37,943 bases of DNA from Candidatus Bipolaricaulota bacterium (GTDB taxonomy: Bacteria; Bipolaricaulota; Bipolaricaulia; UBA7950; UBA9294), in assembly GCA_027007005.1 (NCBI GenBank), contig JALTFO010000306.1, forward strand, positions 1-37,943. The letters are read 5' to 3'. The position numbers and the translations under genes were made by a program. The notes under the pieces were generated by a model. It saw only the letters and a program-made list of their open reading frames with translations, was not told where the DNA came from and ran no database searches. Shown here piece by piece: positions 10,228 to 19,783 of the stretch (its first letter is position 1; each line of letters opens with the position of its first letter).

Positions 10228-10312
10228 CATTGACTGATTTAGTGATTGAATCATTTAGTCATTGAACTCAACCCACAATCTTCCGATCTCTCAATCATTC
10301 AATTTTTCAATG
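10228..10312. repeat. ATTGA-rich intergenic inverted repeat
   Basis: CATTGACTGATTTAGTGATTGA (10228-10249) pairs 17/22 with TCAATCATTCAATTTTTCAATG (10291-10312). Confidence 0.55.
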
Positions 10313-10319
10313 CCCCAGT

Positions 10320-11519
10320 CTAGACGTCATGCAGCTTGTGACCAAGTTTCTCCTTCTTTGTCTTCAGATAGTAACGATTGTGCTCGTTCGGTGGAATCTC
10401 GATTGGGACCTGCTCGGTGATCTTGAGTCCGTATCCGCCGAGCCCGATCACCTTCTTGGGGTTGTTCGTCAGGAGGCGGATGGTCGTCAATCCGAGGTCG
10501 CACAGGATCTGCGCTCCGATGCCGTAGTCACGCAGGTCGGCGGGGAAACCGAGGCGCTCGTTTGCCTCCACCGTGTCTAGGCCTTGATCTTGCAACTGGT
10601 AGGCGCAGACCTTGTTTTTCAGGCCTATGCCGCGCCCTTCTTGCCGCATGTAGACGAGGACGCCGAGGCCCTCTTTTTCGATCATCTCCATCGCATGGTG
10701 TAGCTGGTCTCCGCAATCGCAGCGATATGATCCGAACACGTCCCCGGTGAGGCACTCCGAATGGACGCGCACGAGCACGTTCTCCTTTCCGGCAACGTCT
10801 CCTTTCACAAGCGCCACGTGTTCCTCGTTCTCGATGGGGCTTGTGTAGCTGACGATCTTGAAATCACCATAACGTGTGGGCAACTCGGCCGTTGCCACGC
10901 GCTCCACAAGGTTCTCATGCCGCTTGCGATAAGCAATGAGGTCGGCAATGTTGGCGATGGCAAGTTTGTGTTCGGCTGCGAATTTTCTCAGCCGCGGAAG
11001 GCGGGCCATCGTGCCATCGTCGTCCATCACCTCACAGATCACTGCCGCAGGTTTCAAACCGGCCAAGCGGGCTAGATCAACTGCCGCCTCGGTGTGGCCA
11101 GCGCGCTTGAGGACGCCGCCCTGCTGCGCGATCAGAGGAAAGACGTGCCCGGGACGAGCGAGGTCGTCCGGACCGGAGCCATCATCGATCAACACCTGCA
11201 CGGTGTGAGCGCGATCTTGAGCCGAGATCCCAGTACTGATACCGAAGCGTGCATCAACGCTGATTGTGAATTTTGTCCCATGCAAAGCGGTGTTCTCTGG
11301 CGCCATCGGCGGGAGGGCCAGCTTGTGAGCGCGATCTGCGTCTAGCGGTGCACAAATAAGTCCGCGAGCGTACTTGGCCATGAAGTTGATCGTCTCCGGA
11401 CGGACGTGCTCGGCGGCGATCACCAGATCGCCCTCATTTTCTCTGTTCTCGTCATCGACAAGGATCACTATCTCGCCGCTCTTGATCCGTTCGACAGCCT
11501 CTTCGATGCTAATGAACAT
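10320..11519 (-). CDS. ribBA: Bifunctional DHBP synthase / GTP cyclohydrolase II
   Basis: RibB half ([24 protein letters not shown]...[14 protein letters not shown]) and RibA half ([36 protein letters not shown]). Confidence 0.96.
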   Translation of the reverse strand: MFISIEEAVERIKSGEIVILVDDENRENEGDLVIAAEHVRPETINFMAKYARGLICAPLDADRAHKLALPPMAPENTALHGTKFTISVDARFGISTGISAQDRAHTVQVLIDDGSGPDDLARPGHVFPLIAQQGGVLKRAGHTEAAVDLARLAGLKPAAVICEVMDDDGTMARLPRLRKFAAEHKLAIANIADLIAYRKRHENLVERVATAELPTRYGDFKIVSYTSPIENEEHVALVKGDVAGKENVLVRVHSECLTGDVFGSYRCDCGDQLHHAMEMIEKEGLGVLVYMRQEGRGIGLKNKVCAYQLQDQGLDTVEANERLGFPADLRDYGIGAQILCDLGLTTIRLLTNNPKKVIGLGGYGLKITEQVPIEIPPNEHNRYYLKTKKEKLGHKLHDV

Positions 11520-12087
11520 GCTTCATCATCCCCTCAACGTACTTTGCCAGTATGTCAAACTCGATGTTTACCGGATCTCCCACATGCCTATCCTGCAGGG
11601 CCGTCTGGTTATACGTATGAGGGATCACCGCCACCTGGAATGTTCTATCGGTCGTCGCAAACGGTGTCAGGCTGATCCCATCGATCGCCACTGATCCCTT
11701 ATCCGTAACATAAGCGCGGTACTCACCCGGGTAAGAGAAGACGAACTTCCACCCTTCGCGCTCGCGACGTACCACCTGCACCTTGCCAACTGCGTCCACG
11801 TGTCCGAGGACAAGATGCCCATCGAGACCATTCTCGATAGTAAGAGGAAGCTCCAGGTTCACGCGTGCGCGCAGGCGTTGCTTTCCAAGTGACGTTCGCA
11901 TGAACGTCTCCGAGGATATATCAGCGCGGAATCCATCTCGTGTTAGCTCTGAAACAGTAAGGCAGACACCGTTGACCGCGATGCTCTCTCCCAGCGTCAG
12001 TCTATCGCGCAGGGAAGTAGAGATGCCAAGTCGGTCGCGGCGCAGCTCCACGAGCAGTCCCAAGTCAGCCACAATTCCAGTAAACAT
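11509..12087 (-). CDS. ribE: Riboflavin synthase alpha chain
   Basis: [10 protein letters not shown]; tandem lumazine-binding repeats ([38 protein letters not shown]); 11-nt overlap with ribBA. Confidence 0.95.
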   Translation of the reverse strand: MFTGIVADLGLLVELRRDRLGISTSLRDRLTLGESIAVNGVCLTVSELTRDGFRADISSETFMRTSLGKQRLRARVNLELPLTIENGLDGHLVLGHVDAVGKVQVVRREREGWKFVFSYPGEYRAYVTDKGSVAIDGISLTPFATTDRTFQVAVIPHTYNQTALQDRHVGDPVNIEFDILAKYVEGMMKHVH

Positions 12088-12180
12088 CGATGTAAGCGAG
12101 TTTACTGCAATGGAGAATATCGATCAACGAAGTTGCGCCACCATCAATGCTTGGATACCCTATCCGTCCAGGAGGCTATC

Positions 12181-13758
12181 TTGCTAAAACGACGTGCTTA
12201 TTTGATATTTGTGCTGTTGATCGCGGTTACTTCTCTCCTAGCCCTTGCCGGGACGACGAAGGATATGTCGTACACTGTCACCAAGAATGGCGAGTTCAAA
12301 GAGGTCACGGTGACGACCGCGCTGGCAAGCTATATCTTCTCAGAAGACGGCGGGGTGCTGAAGAGTGTCTACCTCGCATTTGCCTCCTACGGGTCGAGAG
12401 TAGCAGAGCTCGTCCCGGGGACGAAGACCGACACAAAGACGCTAGAACGGCAGTATGTGAGTAATGTCGTGTTCCCATTTACCACTAGCGCTGGTGGTGC
12501 CGATTTTGTCTACACCCTCGTCGGCGTCGATCAGCCGACCCCGGATAGGCTAACCGTTGAATTCCGTGGCACCTCGGGTGACCTGACGGTCGACAAGAAG
12601 TTCATAATTCACAACGATCCGTATTACACGGTCGGTGTAGCGCTAAATGTAGAGAACACCTCCGATCAGGCTGCATCCATTCAGATGACACTTGGAGATT
12701 ACACTCCTGTCGAGAAGGGGAGGTCTCTTGTCTATCAGTTCGATAACGGTGCCGGTAGTGACCTCTTGGCGCAAGGCTCGTATACGTCATTCAACGGTGT
12801 TGGACTGATGGATAAGAAGACGGTCTTCTTCCTCAAGGCGAACGACGACACAGGTGTCGCCCCATTTGCGAATCGCGAACAGTCGGGAAACAGGCGCTTC
12901 GGCGTTAACCTTGCTGCGAGCCCGGGGGCGACCAGCTACTCATTCTCCCTGTACGGTGGACGCAGGCAATACCTCCTGATGCAGCATTCCGGCCTCGGTA
13001 CGCTCGACAACCCGGGAACGGCTGCACGGCTGATGATCCCCGTAATCCAGTTTCTAAACCTGCTCTATCGCTACACGGGAAACTACGCATGGGCAATTCT
13101 TCTGTTCACCCTTATCACGCGCGTGGTCCTTTTCCCGTTGATGCGCAAGCAGTACCACTCAATGGCCAAGATGCAGAAATTGCAGCCGCGGCTGAAAAAG
13201 ATCCAGGAGCGGTTCAAGGATGACAAACAGCTTATGCAGCAGAAGCTGATGGAGATGTACAAGAAAGAGGGGGTCAACCCAATGGGTGGATGCCTCCCGA
13301 TGTTTGTGCAGCTACCAATCCTCATTCTGCTATGGAAGGCGATCCTCTATTCTGCCACGCAGATTCATCTGTCGCCTGGATTCCTTTGGATGTCTGACCT
13401 TAGCGTGCGCGACCCGTACTTTATTCTCGTGATTCTGACGACGGCAGTGATGATCCTACAGCAGAAGATGATGACCCCGATGACCACCACTGATGCGAAG
13501 GGAAGCCAGAAGTACATGGGGTACATGATGCCGATATTCATGGCCTTCTTCCTGTATAACTTCCCTGCTGGTCTATGGTTCTACTATCTGCTGACGACAC
13601 TTTTCCAGGTAGGACAGCAGTACTTCGTCAACTGGGAAATGGCGAAGGATGAGGCAGAGAAAGGCGGTGGGGCTGCCGAGATCGTCGAGGACGACGAGCC
13701 TGAAGAGATCATTGAGGCAAAGACGAGCGATGACGAACACGATAGAGAAGGTAAGTAA
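12181..13758 (+). CDS. yidC: Membrane protein insertase YidC (TTG start)
   Basis: 60KD_IMP core: YAWAILLFTLITRVVLFPLMRKQYHSMAKMQKLQPRLKKIQERFKDDKQLMQQKLMEMYKKEGVNPMGGCLPMFVQLPILILLWK; AGGAGG before TTG at 12181. Confidence 0.95.
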   Translation: MLKRRAYLIFVLLIAVTSLLALAGTTKDMSYTVTKNGEFKEVTVTTALASYIFSEDGGVLKSVYLAFASYGSRVAELVPGTKTDTKTLERQYVSNVVFPFTTSAGGADFVYTLVGVDQPTPDRLTVEFRGTSGDLTVDKKFIIHNDPYYTVGVALNVENTSDQAASIQMTLGDYTPVEKGRSLVYQFDNGAGSDLLAQGSYTSFNGVGLMDKKTVFFLKANDDTGVAPFANREQSGNRRFGVNLAASPGATSYSFSLYGGRRQYLLMQHSGLGTLDNPGTAARLMIPVIQFLNLLYRYTGNYAWAILLFTLITRVVLFPLMRKQYHSMAKMQKLQPRLKKIQERFKDDKQLMQQKLMEMYKKEGVNPMGGCLPMFVQLPILILLWKAILYSATQIHLSPGFLWMSDLSVRDPYFILVILTTAVMILQQKMMTPMTTTDAKGSQKYMGYMMPIFMAFFLYNFPAGLWFYYLLTTLFQVGQQYFVNWEMAKDEAEKGGGAAEIVEDDEPEEIIEAKTSDDEHDREGK

Positions 13759-14197
13759 AGAGGTTGAGTCCTTCCTGCGGGGGCTTCTTGATGTCCTTGA
13801 GGAGGAAGAGATCACGTTCGCCGTCGAGGGCGATCCGATGGAGGAATTGTACGTTAACCTCACGGGGAACCTGTTCTCCCTTCCTGAAGAGCGGCCGATC
13901 CTCACCGCGCTGGAACACCTGGTTCAGATAGCCGTCCACCGCAAGACTGGGATCGATTGTGCTATCATCCTCGATGTCAACGGGGCGGTGAAGAAGAGGC
14001 GAGCAGAGCTCATCAGGTTCGCCCTCGGTGCCGCTGAATCGGTGCGGCGCGAGCACAAGCGGATACGGCTCAATCCGATGCCGTCACGCGAGAGGCGCAC
14101 GATCCACATCACACTCGCTAATTTTCCTGGCGTGAAGACCTATAGCGTAGGCGAGGGCGACGAGCGTCGCGTGGTCATCGAGCCAGAAGACGCCTGA
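13730..14197 (+). CDS. jag: Jag/SpoIIIJ-associated RNA-binding protein (KH-R3H)
   Basis: R3H-like NPMPSRERRTIHITLANFPGVKTYSVGEGDERRVVIEP; between yidC and mnmE as in many bacteria; start reset to MTNTIEK. Confidence 0.88.
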   Translation: MTNTIEKVSKEVESFLRGLLDVLEEEEITFAVEGDPMEELYVNLTGNLFSLPEERPILTALEHLVQIAVHRKTGIDCAIILDVNGAVKKRRAELIRFALGAAESVRREHKRIRLNPMPSRERRTIHITLANFPGVKTYSVGEGDERRVVIEPEDA

Positions 14198-15576
14198 TGC
14201 AAGGCTCGCTCGCCGGCGAGACCATCGCCGCCATCTCAACACCGATCGGCGAGGGCGGGATCGGGATTGTCCGCATGAGCGGGCCTGATGCGATAGAGAT
14301 CGCATCACTCCTCTTCCGCTCTCAACGCGAAGTGGACCTTCACAAAGTTCCCACGCACACAATTTACTACGGGCACATTGATGTTCGAGGCGAGACCCTC
14401 GATGAGGTGCTGCTGTCTGTAATGCGCGCTCCGCGCACGTACACGCGTGAGGACGTGGTCGAGATAAACTGCCACGGCGGGATCGTTGCGGTGCGCTCGG
14501 TCCTCGATGCCGTGCTAGACGCGGGGGCGCGTTTAGCCGAGAGGGGTGAGTTTACTAAGCGCGCTTTCCTCAATGGGCGTATTTCCCTTGATCAGGCCGC
14601 TTCAGTTCTCAACGTTGTCAGTGCGAAGACAAAGTTAGGCTTGGAGGTGGCAGTCGATCAGCTTGGAGGGCGCTTCTCTGAACAGATCGCACATATGCGC
14701 GAGCAGATTGCCTTACTCTTGGCGCGCATCGAGGTGGAGATCGACTACCCAGATGAGGATATTCACCAGGAGAAAATCACGCAGGATGTGAAGCAACTCA
14801 TATCGCACGTTAAAGAACTCCTTGCGGCGAGTGAGCAGGGACGGGTGCTGCGCGAGGGGTTAACCATCGCTATCATCGGGCGGCCTAATGTTGGTAAGTC
14901 AACGCTATTAAATGCTCTTCTCTCCGAACAGAGGGCGATCGTTACCGAGGTTCCAGGTACGACGCGCGACACGATCGAAGAGATTGCCGTGATCGGCGGC
15001 GTGCCGGTGCGCCTCATCGATACTGCGGGGTTGCGGGCACCGACAAGTGTGGTGGAAGCCGAGGGGGTGCGTCGCTCACAGGAAGCGATGAAACGAGCCG
15101 ATCTTCTTCTGCTGCTCGTAGATCGAAGTTGTGAGATGACTAGCGAGGATCGAGATCTCTTGGATCAAGAGTGGGATAGGCCGATCTTTGTCGTTTTGAA
15201 CAAGTCCGACCTGCCGCGGGTGATCGAACCCCGCGCGATCGAGGAGCACGTATCGGGCTGCGCGCTCTACGAAATCTCCGCCGAGACGAGGGAGGGGATT
15301 GAAGAACTAAAGAATGGCATCATTTCTGAGCTTCTCGGCGGTAGGATCGAAGGGCGAAATGCCGTTCTCCTTCTCGATACGTGGGAAAGAGACCTGTTGC
15401 GCAGAATGAGGCAAGCACTCGCGCGCGCAGCAGCGGCGATCGAGCAGGGATCCACTCCCGATATCATCGCCGAGGAGCTACGCCTAGCGCACGCGACCGC
15501 GGGCGAACTACAAGGGATCGATGCTAACGAGGAGGTCCTCGACCAGCTCTTCCGCCGGTTCTGTGTCGGAAAGTAG
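14197..15576 (+). CDS. mnmE: tRNA modification GTPase MnmE
   Basis: ETIAAISTPIGEGGIGIVRMSG, GRPNVGKSTLLNALL, EVPGTTRDTIEE, NKSD, C-terminal FCVGK; ATG overlaps jag stop. Confidence 0.97.
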   Translation: MQGSLAGETIAAISTPIGEGGIGIVRMSGPDAIEIASLLFRSQREVDLHKVPTHTIYYGHIDVRGETLDEVLLSVMRAPRTYTREDVVEINCHGGIVAVRSVLDAVLDAGARLAERGEFTKRAFLNGRISLDQAASVLNVVSAKTKLGLEVAVDQLGGRFSEQIAHMREQIALLLARIEVEIDYPDEDIHQEKITQDVKQLISHVKELLAASEQGRVLREGLTIAIIGRPNVGKSTLLNALLSEQRAIVTEVPGTTRDTIEEIAVIGGVPVRLIDTAGLRAPTSVVEAEGVRRSQEAMKRADLLLLLVDRSCEMTSEDRDLLDQEWDRPIFVVLNKSDLPRVIEPRAIEEHVSGCALYEISAETREGIEELKNGIISELLGGRIEGRNAVLLLDTWERDLLRRMRQALARAAAAIEQGSTPDIIAEELRLAHATAGELQGIDANEEVLDQLFRRFCVGK

Positions 15577-15691
15577 CAACTGTCTTACAGTACCTTATGA
15601 CACACATCACCTAGAGTGCAGCCAGATGTACGTTCATTCCGCGTACTCCTGGGTTTCTCTCCCAAGACAAACTTGCTAGGATGAATTCACC

Positions 15692-16561
15692 ATGGCTACG
15701 AATCTCGCTACGCCGATCAGTTCTCGGTTGCTCTCAACGCGTGCTCGAGAACTTCCCATTGCAGGGAAGATAGCGCGTAGAGAGGGTGAGCGGGTCAGTC
15801 TGTTTGGTATTCCCTTCTCCAGGCTCAGTCTAGCGAAGGCTCTCGACTTCACGCAAGGGATGCTGAACATGAACGGGTCGCACGTTGTTGTCACCCCAAA
15901 TACGGTCTCATTGATGCGCGCGCAGCAAGATGTGGCCCTCCTTGATTCCTATCGTCGCGCGGACTTGGTCGTAGCAGACGGAGCTGGGCTGGTGTGGGCA
16001 ACGCGCCTGCTCGGTATTCCGCTCCCCGAGCGCGTTCCTGGGATCGCGCTTGCTGAGGAGCTGCTGCGCATGGGCAACGATTGTGCGTGTCGAGTATTCC
16101 TCCTCGGTGGTAAGGAGGGTGTCTGTTTGCGGGCGAAGGAGCGTCTACTGCAGCGCTTCCCCGGCCTTCGTATTGTCGGCGTTCAGCACGGATTCTTTTC
16201 GGACGAGGAAGAAGTCATTAGTGCAATCGATAGAGCGCGGCCCGACCTGCTCCTTGTCGGGATGGGTGTCCCCCGCCAGGAGCTGTTCATGATGCGCGTT
16301 CGCGATAGATTGAATGTTCCGCTGATGATCGGGATCGGTGGCGCTCTTGACATCTTCTCCGGTGACCGCGTCCGCGCTCCGCGTATCTGGCAAAAGATGG
16401 GCCTTGAATGGCTGTTTCGTCTGCTTCAGGAGCCACGCAGAATGCGCGATGTCCTCCTGATCCCGCGATTCATGTTGCGGGTGCTGTGGATGCGTGGAAT
16501 TCTTTCCATCAAGGGTTTCCTCTCGATTTCCGAAAGACGCCGACCGGTCACATCTGACTAG
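15692..16561 (+). CDS. WecG/TagA/CpsF-family glycosyltransferase
   Basis: TPNTVSLMRAQQDVALLDSYRRADLVVADGAGLVWATRLLGIPLPERVPGIALAEELL...FLLGGKEGV...GMGVPRQELFM...GIGGALDIFSGDRVRAP. Confidence 0.92.
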   Translation: MATNLATPISSRLLSTRARELPIAGKIARREGERVSLFGIPFSRLSLAKALDFTQGMLNMNGSHVVVTPNTVSLMRAQQDVALLDSYRRADLVVADGAGLVWATRLLGIPLPERVPGIALAEELLRMGNDCACRVFLLGGKEGVCLRAKERLLQRFPGLRIVGVQHGFFSDEEEVISAIDRARPDLLLVGMGVPRQELFMMRVRDRLNVPLMIGIGGALDIFSGDRVRAPRIWQKMGLEWLFRLLQEPRRMRDVLLIPRFMLRVLWMRGILSIKGFLSISERRRPVTSD

Positions 16562-18279
16562 TCGCACTTGATAAGATCGACCACGTTTACCTGCACTGAG
16601 CCTTTCCAGTCGTCGAAGCCGGCGCGGAAGACGACGCACACCGGCCCGTCCTCGAACAGGTCAATGTGATTTGCCATGCGGAAAGCAATGAATGGGAGAG
16701 AGACACCGTTTTGCACCAGCCGCCCCTTGAGATGCTGCCTGCCTGAACCGACAAAGCTCATCCCTTCGAATAAGCAGTCACGCAGCAGGAGAATTGGAGA
16801 TGGATTCCCCGGCCCGTAGGGCGAGAGTGACCGTAGGTTAGTGTAGAAGCGGATATCGATCTCCCTTGCCGCAACTTCTGCGTCGATCATGTCCGCGCCA
16901 TACCCCACCTGAACCGGCTGCTGAGCCATGTAACTGTAGAGGCGTTGCCGCAACTCAGCTAACCGCTCGTTCTCAAGCGAAAAGCCCGCTGCCATCTTGT
17001 GTCCGCCATAGCGAAGCAAAAGGTCTGAGTGTGCGTTTAGGCACTCGGCCATGTCGAACCCCTCCACGCTGCGGCACGATGCGCGACTTACACGTTCACC
17101 TTGCGAGATGACAATCGCCGGCACGTGATAGCGATCGGCGAGGCTGGAAGCCGCGAGCCCGAGGATTCCCTCATTCCAGTGCTCACCCGAGAGGACAACT
17201 ATCCCATCGTCCCTAGGATTCGTCCCGTTTGTCGCAAGCTGCTCCTCTGCCTGTGCGATCAGGTCGCGCTGAGCGATCTCTCGATCGCGGTTGTAGTCGA
17301 GAAGGATCTCCGTCAGGTACTCAGCGCGGTTCTTGTCCTTCGTTGTCAGTAAGAGGAAGGCAACCTTTGGATCGCCAGCGCGGTTGGCAGCATTCAGTTT
17401 TGGGGCGATGAAGTAGCCGATGTCTCTTGCGTTGATCCGTTTCACGTTGATCGACAGCCTCTTAGCCAACACCTGCAGCCCAAGGGACGATCCCTCCCCG
17501 CGGGCGATGAGCGAGAATCCTTTGCGCACTAGGGCTCTGTTCTCGATTTCTGCACCTTCAGCGAGGGGCACGAGATCAGCTATTGTCCCCAAAGCAACAA
17601 GGTCGAGCAGATCATACGGAGTGGGGCGATTCAGATGTTCGTACAAGGCACACACGAGCTTAAATGCCACTCCCACTCCGGCCAAGTGTCGGTTGGGGTA
17701 GGAGTCTGTTGCTTGGTGAGCGTCGACTACGGCCGCTGCGGCAGGGACCCTATCTGTGGGCAGATGGTGGTCGGTGACAATCGTGTCGATACCCGCGTCA
17801 CGAAGGATACTGATCTCTTCGATGTTGGAGATTCCACAATCGACGGTGATGACCAAGCTAAATCCCTCTCCGATCGCGCGTTGGATGAATTTCTTCGACA
17901 GGCCATGACCATTTTCACGGTCGCCAACTTCCACCTTGATCGTTCCTGAGGGAAAGAGTGGAAGAAGTCCCAGATAGAGGACGGCTGCACCGGTTAATCC
18001 GTCGGCATCGAAGTCACCGTGGATATAGATCTTATCTTTGTTATCAAGCGCGGTGATAACACGCGCTACCGCGCTATCCATTCCGGATAGGAGGAAAGGA
18101 GAATGAAAGCGATCGATGTCGGGATCGATCAGTCTACGCCACTGTTCTCCTCCCCGATGGGCGAGGAGAACCGCAAACGGACAAGCGCAAGATAGGGAAG
18201 TGGCAATCTGGTCAACCAGGTTCTCTTCCGGGAGGGGAGAAATCTCCCATCTCCTCTCCCCCCGGATGAGGGACTTCAT
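16558..18279 (-). CDS. recJ: Single-stranded-DNA-specific exonuclease RecJ
   Basis: DHH motifs IYIHGDFDADGLTGAAVL, VTVDCGISN, IVTDHHLP, DLVALGTIADLVPL; DHHA1 YGGHKMAAGFSL. Confidence 0.95.
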   Translation of the reverse strand: MKSLIRGERRWEISPLPEENLVDQIATSLSCACPFAVLLAHRGGEQWRRLIDPDIDRFHSPFLLSGMDSAVARVITALDNKDKIYIHGDFDADGLTGAAVLYLGLLPLFPSGTIKVEVGDRENGHGLSKKFIQRAIGEGFSLVITVDCGISNIEEISILRDAGIDTIVTDHHLPTDRVPAAAAVVDAHQATDSYPNRHLAGVGVAFKLVCALYEHLNRPTPYDLLDLVALGTIADLVPLAEGAEIENRALVRKGFSLIARGEGSSLGLQVLAKRLSINVKRINARDIGYFIAPKLNAANRAGDPKVAFLLLTTKDKNRAEYLTEILLDYNRDREIAQRDLIAQAEEQLATNGTNPRDDGIVVLSGEHWNEGILGLAASSLADRYHVPAIVISQGERVSRASCRSVEGFDMAECLNAHSDLLLRYGGHKMAAGFSLENERLAELRQRLYSYMAQQPVQVGYGADMIDAEVAAREIDIRFYTNLRSLSPYGPGNPSPILLLRDCLFEGMSFVGSGRQHLKGRLVQNGVSLPFIAFRMANHIDLFEDGPVCVVFRAGFDDWKGSVQVNVVDLIKCD

Positions 18280-19199
18280 CAGTGTTGCTTAGCCTTAGCA
18301 GTCTTGAGAGGTGTTTTCTTAGCAGTTTTGAGCGTCCACGCATAGAGGATTGGATTGGCGATGTACATCGATGAGTAGGTACCGACAATAACGCCAATTA
18401 GCAGTGCCAGTGAAAAACCTCGCAGTACCGTCCCGCCAAACAGGAACAGGATGACTACTGGAATGAACGTGGTGAATGACGTATTCATTGTTCGTGAGAG
18501 AGATTGGTTGACACTTTTGTTGATGATATCGAAGATACGCATCTTCCTCTCAATCTTTACATTCTCGCGGATGCGGTCGAAGATGACAATTGTGTCGTTC
18601 AAAGAATATCCGATAATCGTCAGGAAGGCAGCGATTGTTGGGAGGTTGATCTCTATGTGGAAAAGCGCGAAGACTCCAAGCGCAATCGACACATCGTGGA
18701 TCAGAGCGACGACAGCGCCGACAGCGTAGCGCAGGCGGAATCGCCACGAGACGTAGATCATGATGACGACAAAAGCAAGCAAGATCGCCTGCCAACCCTT
18801 CTGGGTGAGCTCCTTGCTCACCTGCTGTCCGATCGAGCGGCGACTGATCTCATCGACCTTAAACTTGTCTTTCAGGGTGCTTTCGATGCGATTAATCGTA
18901 TCATGGTTCGCTTCCACATCGAGCTGGGTGGTGATAACCTTGCGATTCTTCCCCGATACATCCTGAATCACACTCTTGGAAAGGTCAACCGAACTGGGAA
19001 TCGCGGCAAGAACACTTCGCACATCTGACGTGCTCACAGGGTTCTTGAAGTCCACTGTAAACTCTGTCCCACCGGTGAAGTCAATTCCTGGGTTCAGTCC
19101 ACGTACCGCAGGGATAAGTAATATCCAACTAATCAATACTAGCGATATGGAGATAGGAACAAAGAACTTCGCTTTCCCGAGGATATCGAAATGGTGCAT
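18279..19199 (-). CDS. secF: Protein translocase subunit SecF
   Basis: GIDFTGGTEFTVDF; TIAAFLTIIGYSLNDTIVIFDRIRENV; SLSRTMNTSFTTFIPVVILFLFGG. Confidence 0.95.
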   Translation of the reverse strand: MHHFDILGKAKFFVPISISLVLISWILLIPAVRGLNPGIDFTGGTEFTVDFKNPVSTSDVRSVLAAIPSSVDLSKSVIQDVSGKNRKVITTQLDVEANHDTINRIESTLKDKFKVDEISRRSIGQQVSKELTQKGWQAILLAFVVIMIYVSWRFRLRYAVGAVVALIHDVSIALGVFALFHIEINLPTIAAFLTIIGYSLNDTIVIFDRIRENVKIERKMRIFDIINKSVNQSLSRTMNTSFTTFIPVVILFLFGGTVLRGFSLALLIGVIVGTYSSMYIANPILYAWTLKTAKKTPLKTAKAKQH

Positions 19200-19210
19200 A
19201 CTCTAGCCTC

Positions 19211-19480
19211 CTACAGCGACTCAACCTTCCTTGTCCACCGGGACTTAATACGACTCGCCTTGTTCTTATGGATTGTGTGATGACGGGCCGCTTTGTCTGC
19301 CGCTTGCGCGAGTTCCGGGAGCAATGAACGAGCCGATTCTTTGTCTTGGGAGGCCAAATGCAGCCGAATCTGTCTGACAACGCTCTTGAGCGCTACCTTT
19401 CGCGTGTGGTTAAGCCTCCACCGCTTGTCATTCTGTCGCATACGTTTTTCAGCCGAACGAATATTAGGAATTTCTATCAC
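19211..19480 (-). CDS. rpsT: 30S ribosomal protein S20
   Basis: PNIRSAEKRMRQNDKRWRLNHTRKVALKSVVRQIR...AADKAARHHTIHKNKASRIKSRWTRK. Confidence 0.87.
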   Translation of the reverse strand: MIEIPNIRSAEKRMRQNDKRWRLNHTRKVALKSVVRQIRLHLASQDKESARSLLPELAQAADKAARHHTIHKNKASRIKSRWTRKVESL

Positions 19481-19640
19481 CTCTGAAACTTAAGTCGTTG
19501 CTATATCTAATCAAGCAACGCAGAATTCTAGCGGATGGGCGTCGCGGATGCAAGCCAATCGGTCCTCTGAGCTATGTTGAGAGGGATCTCGTATGTAGTT
19601 GTTACCTATGAGCACAAGTGTCCCTTCGGTGAGTGGCTCA

Positions 19641-19660
19641 AAGGTGATGTTTATCACCTT
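19641..19660. promoter_or_regulatory. Perfect inverted repeat AAGGTGAT-gttt-ATCACCTT upstream of nrdD
   Basis: 8-bp perfect arms, 4-nt spacer, in the ~300-nt rpsT/nrdD divergent intergenic region. Confidence 0.45.
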
Positions 19661-19783
19661 AGTTAGGCGGAAGAAACGCTAGTGATGAATGATAGGCGAG
19701 TATAGATCCGCCCTCTTGTAAACGCTGCAAGATATATCTAGGATAGGAGTTGGAGTTTTTGTAGTTTTATATGAGGGGGACTC

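Noticed and set aside
12088-12180. FMN riboswitch upstream of the riboflavin operon
   Set aside because: The short ribE/yidC divergent gap shows no recognisable RFN element core.
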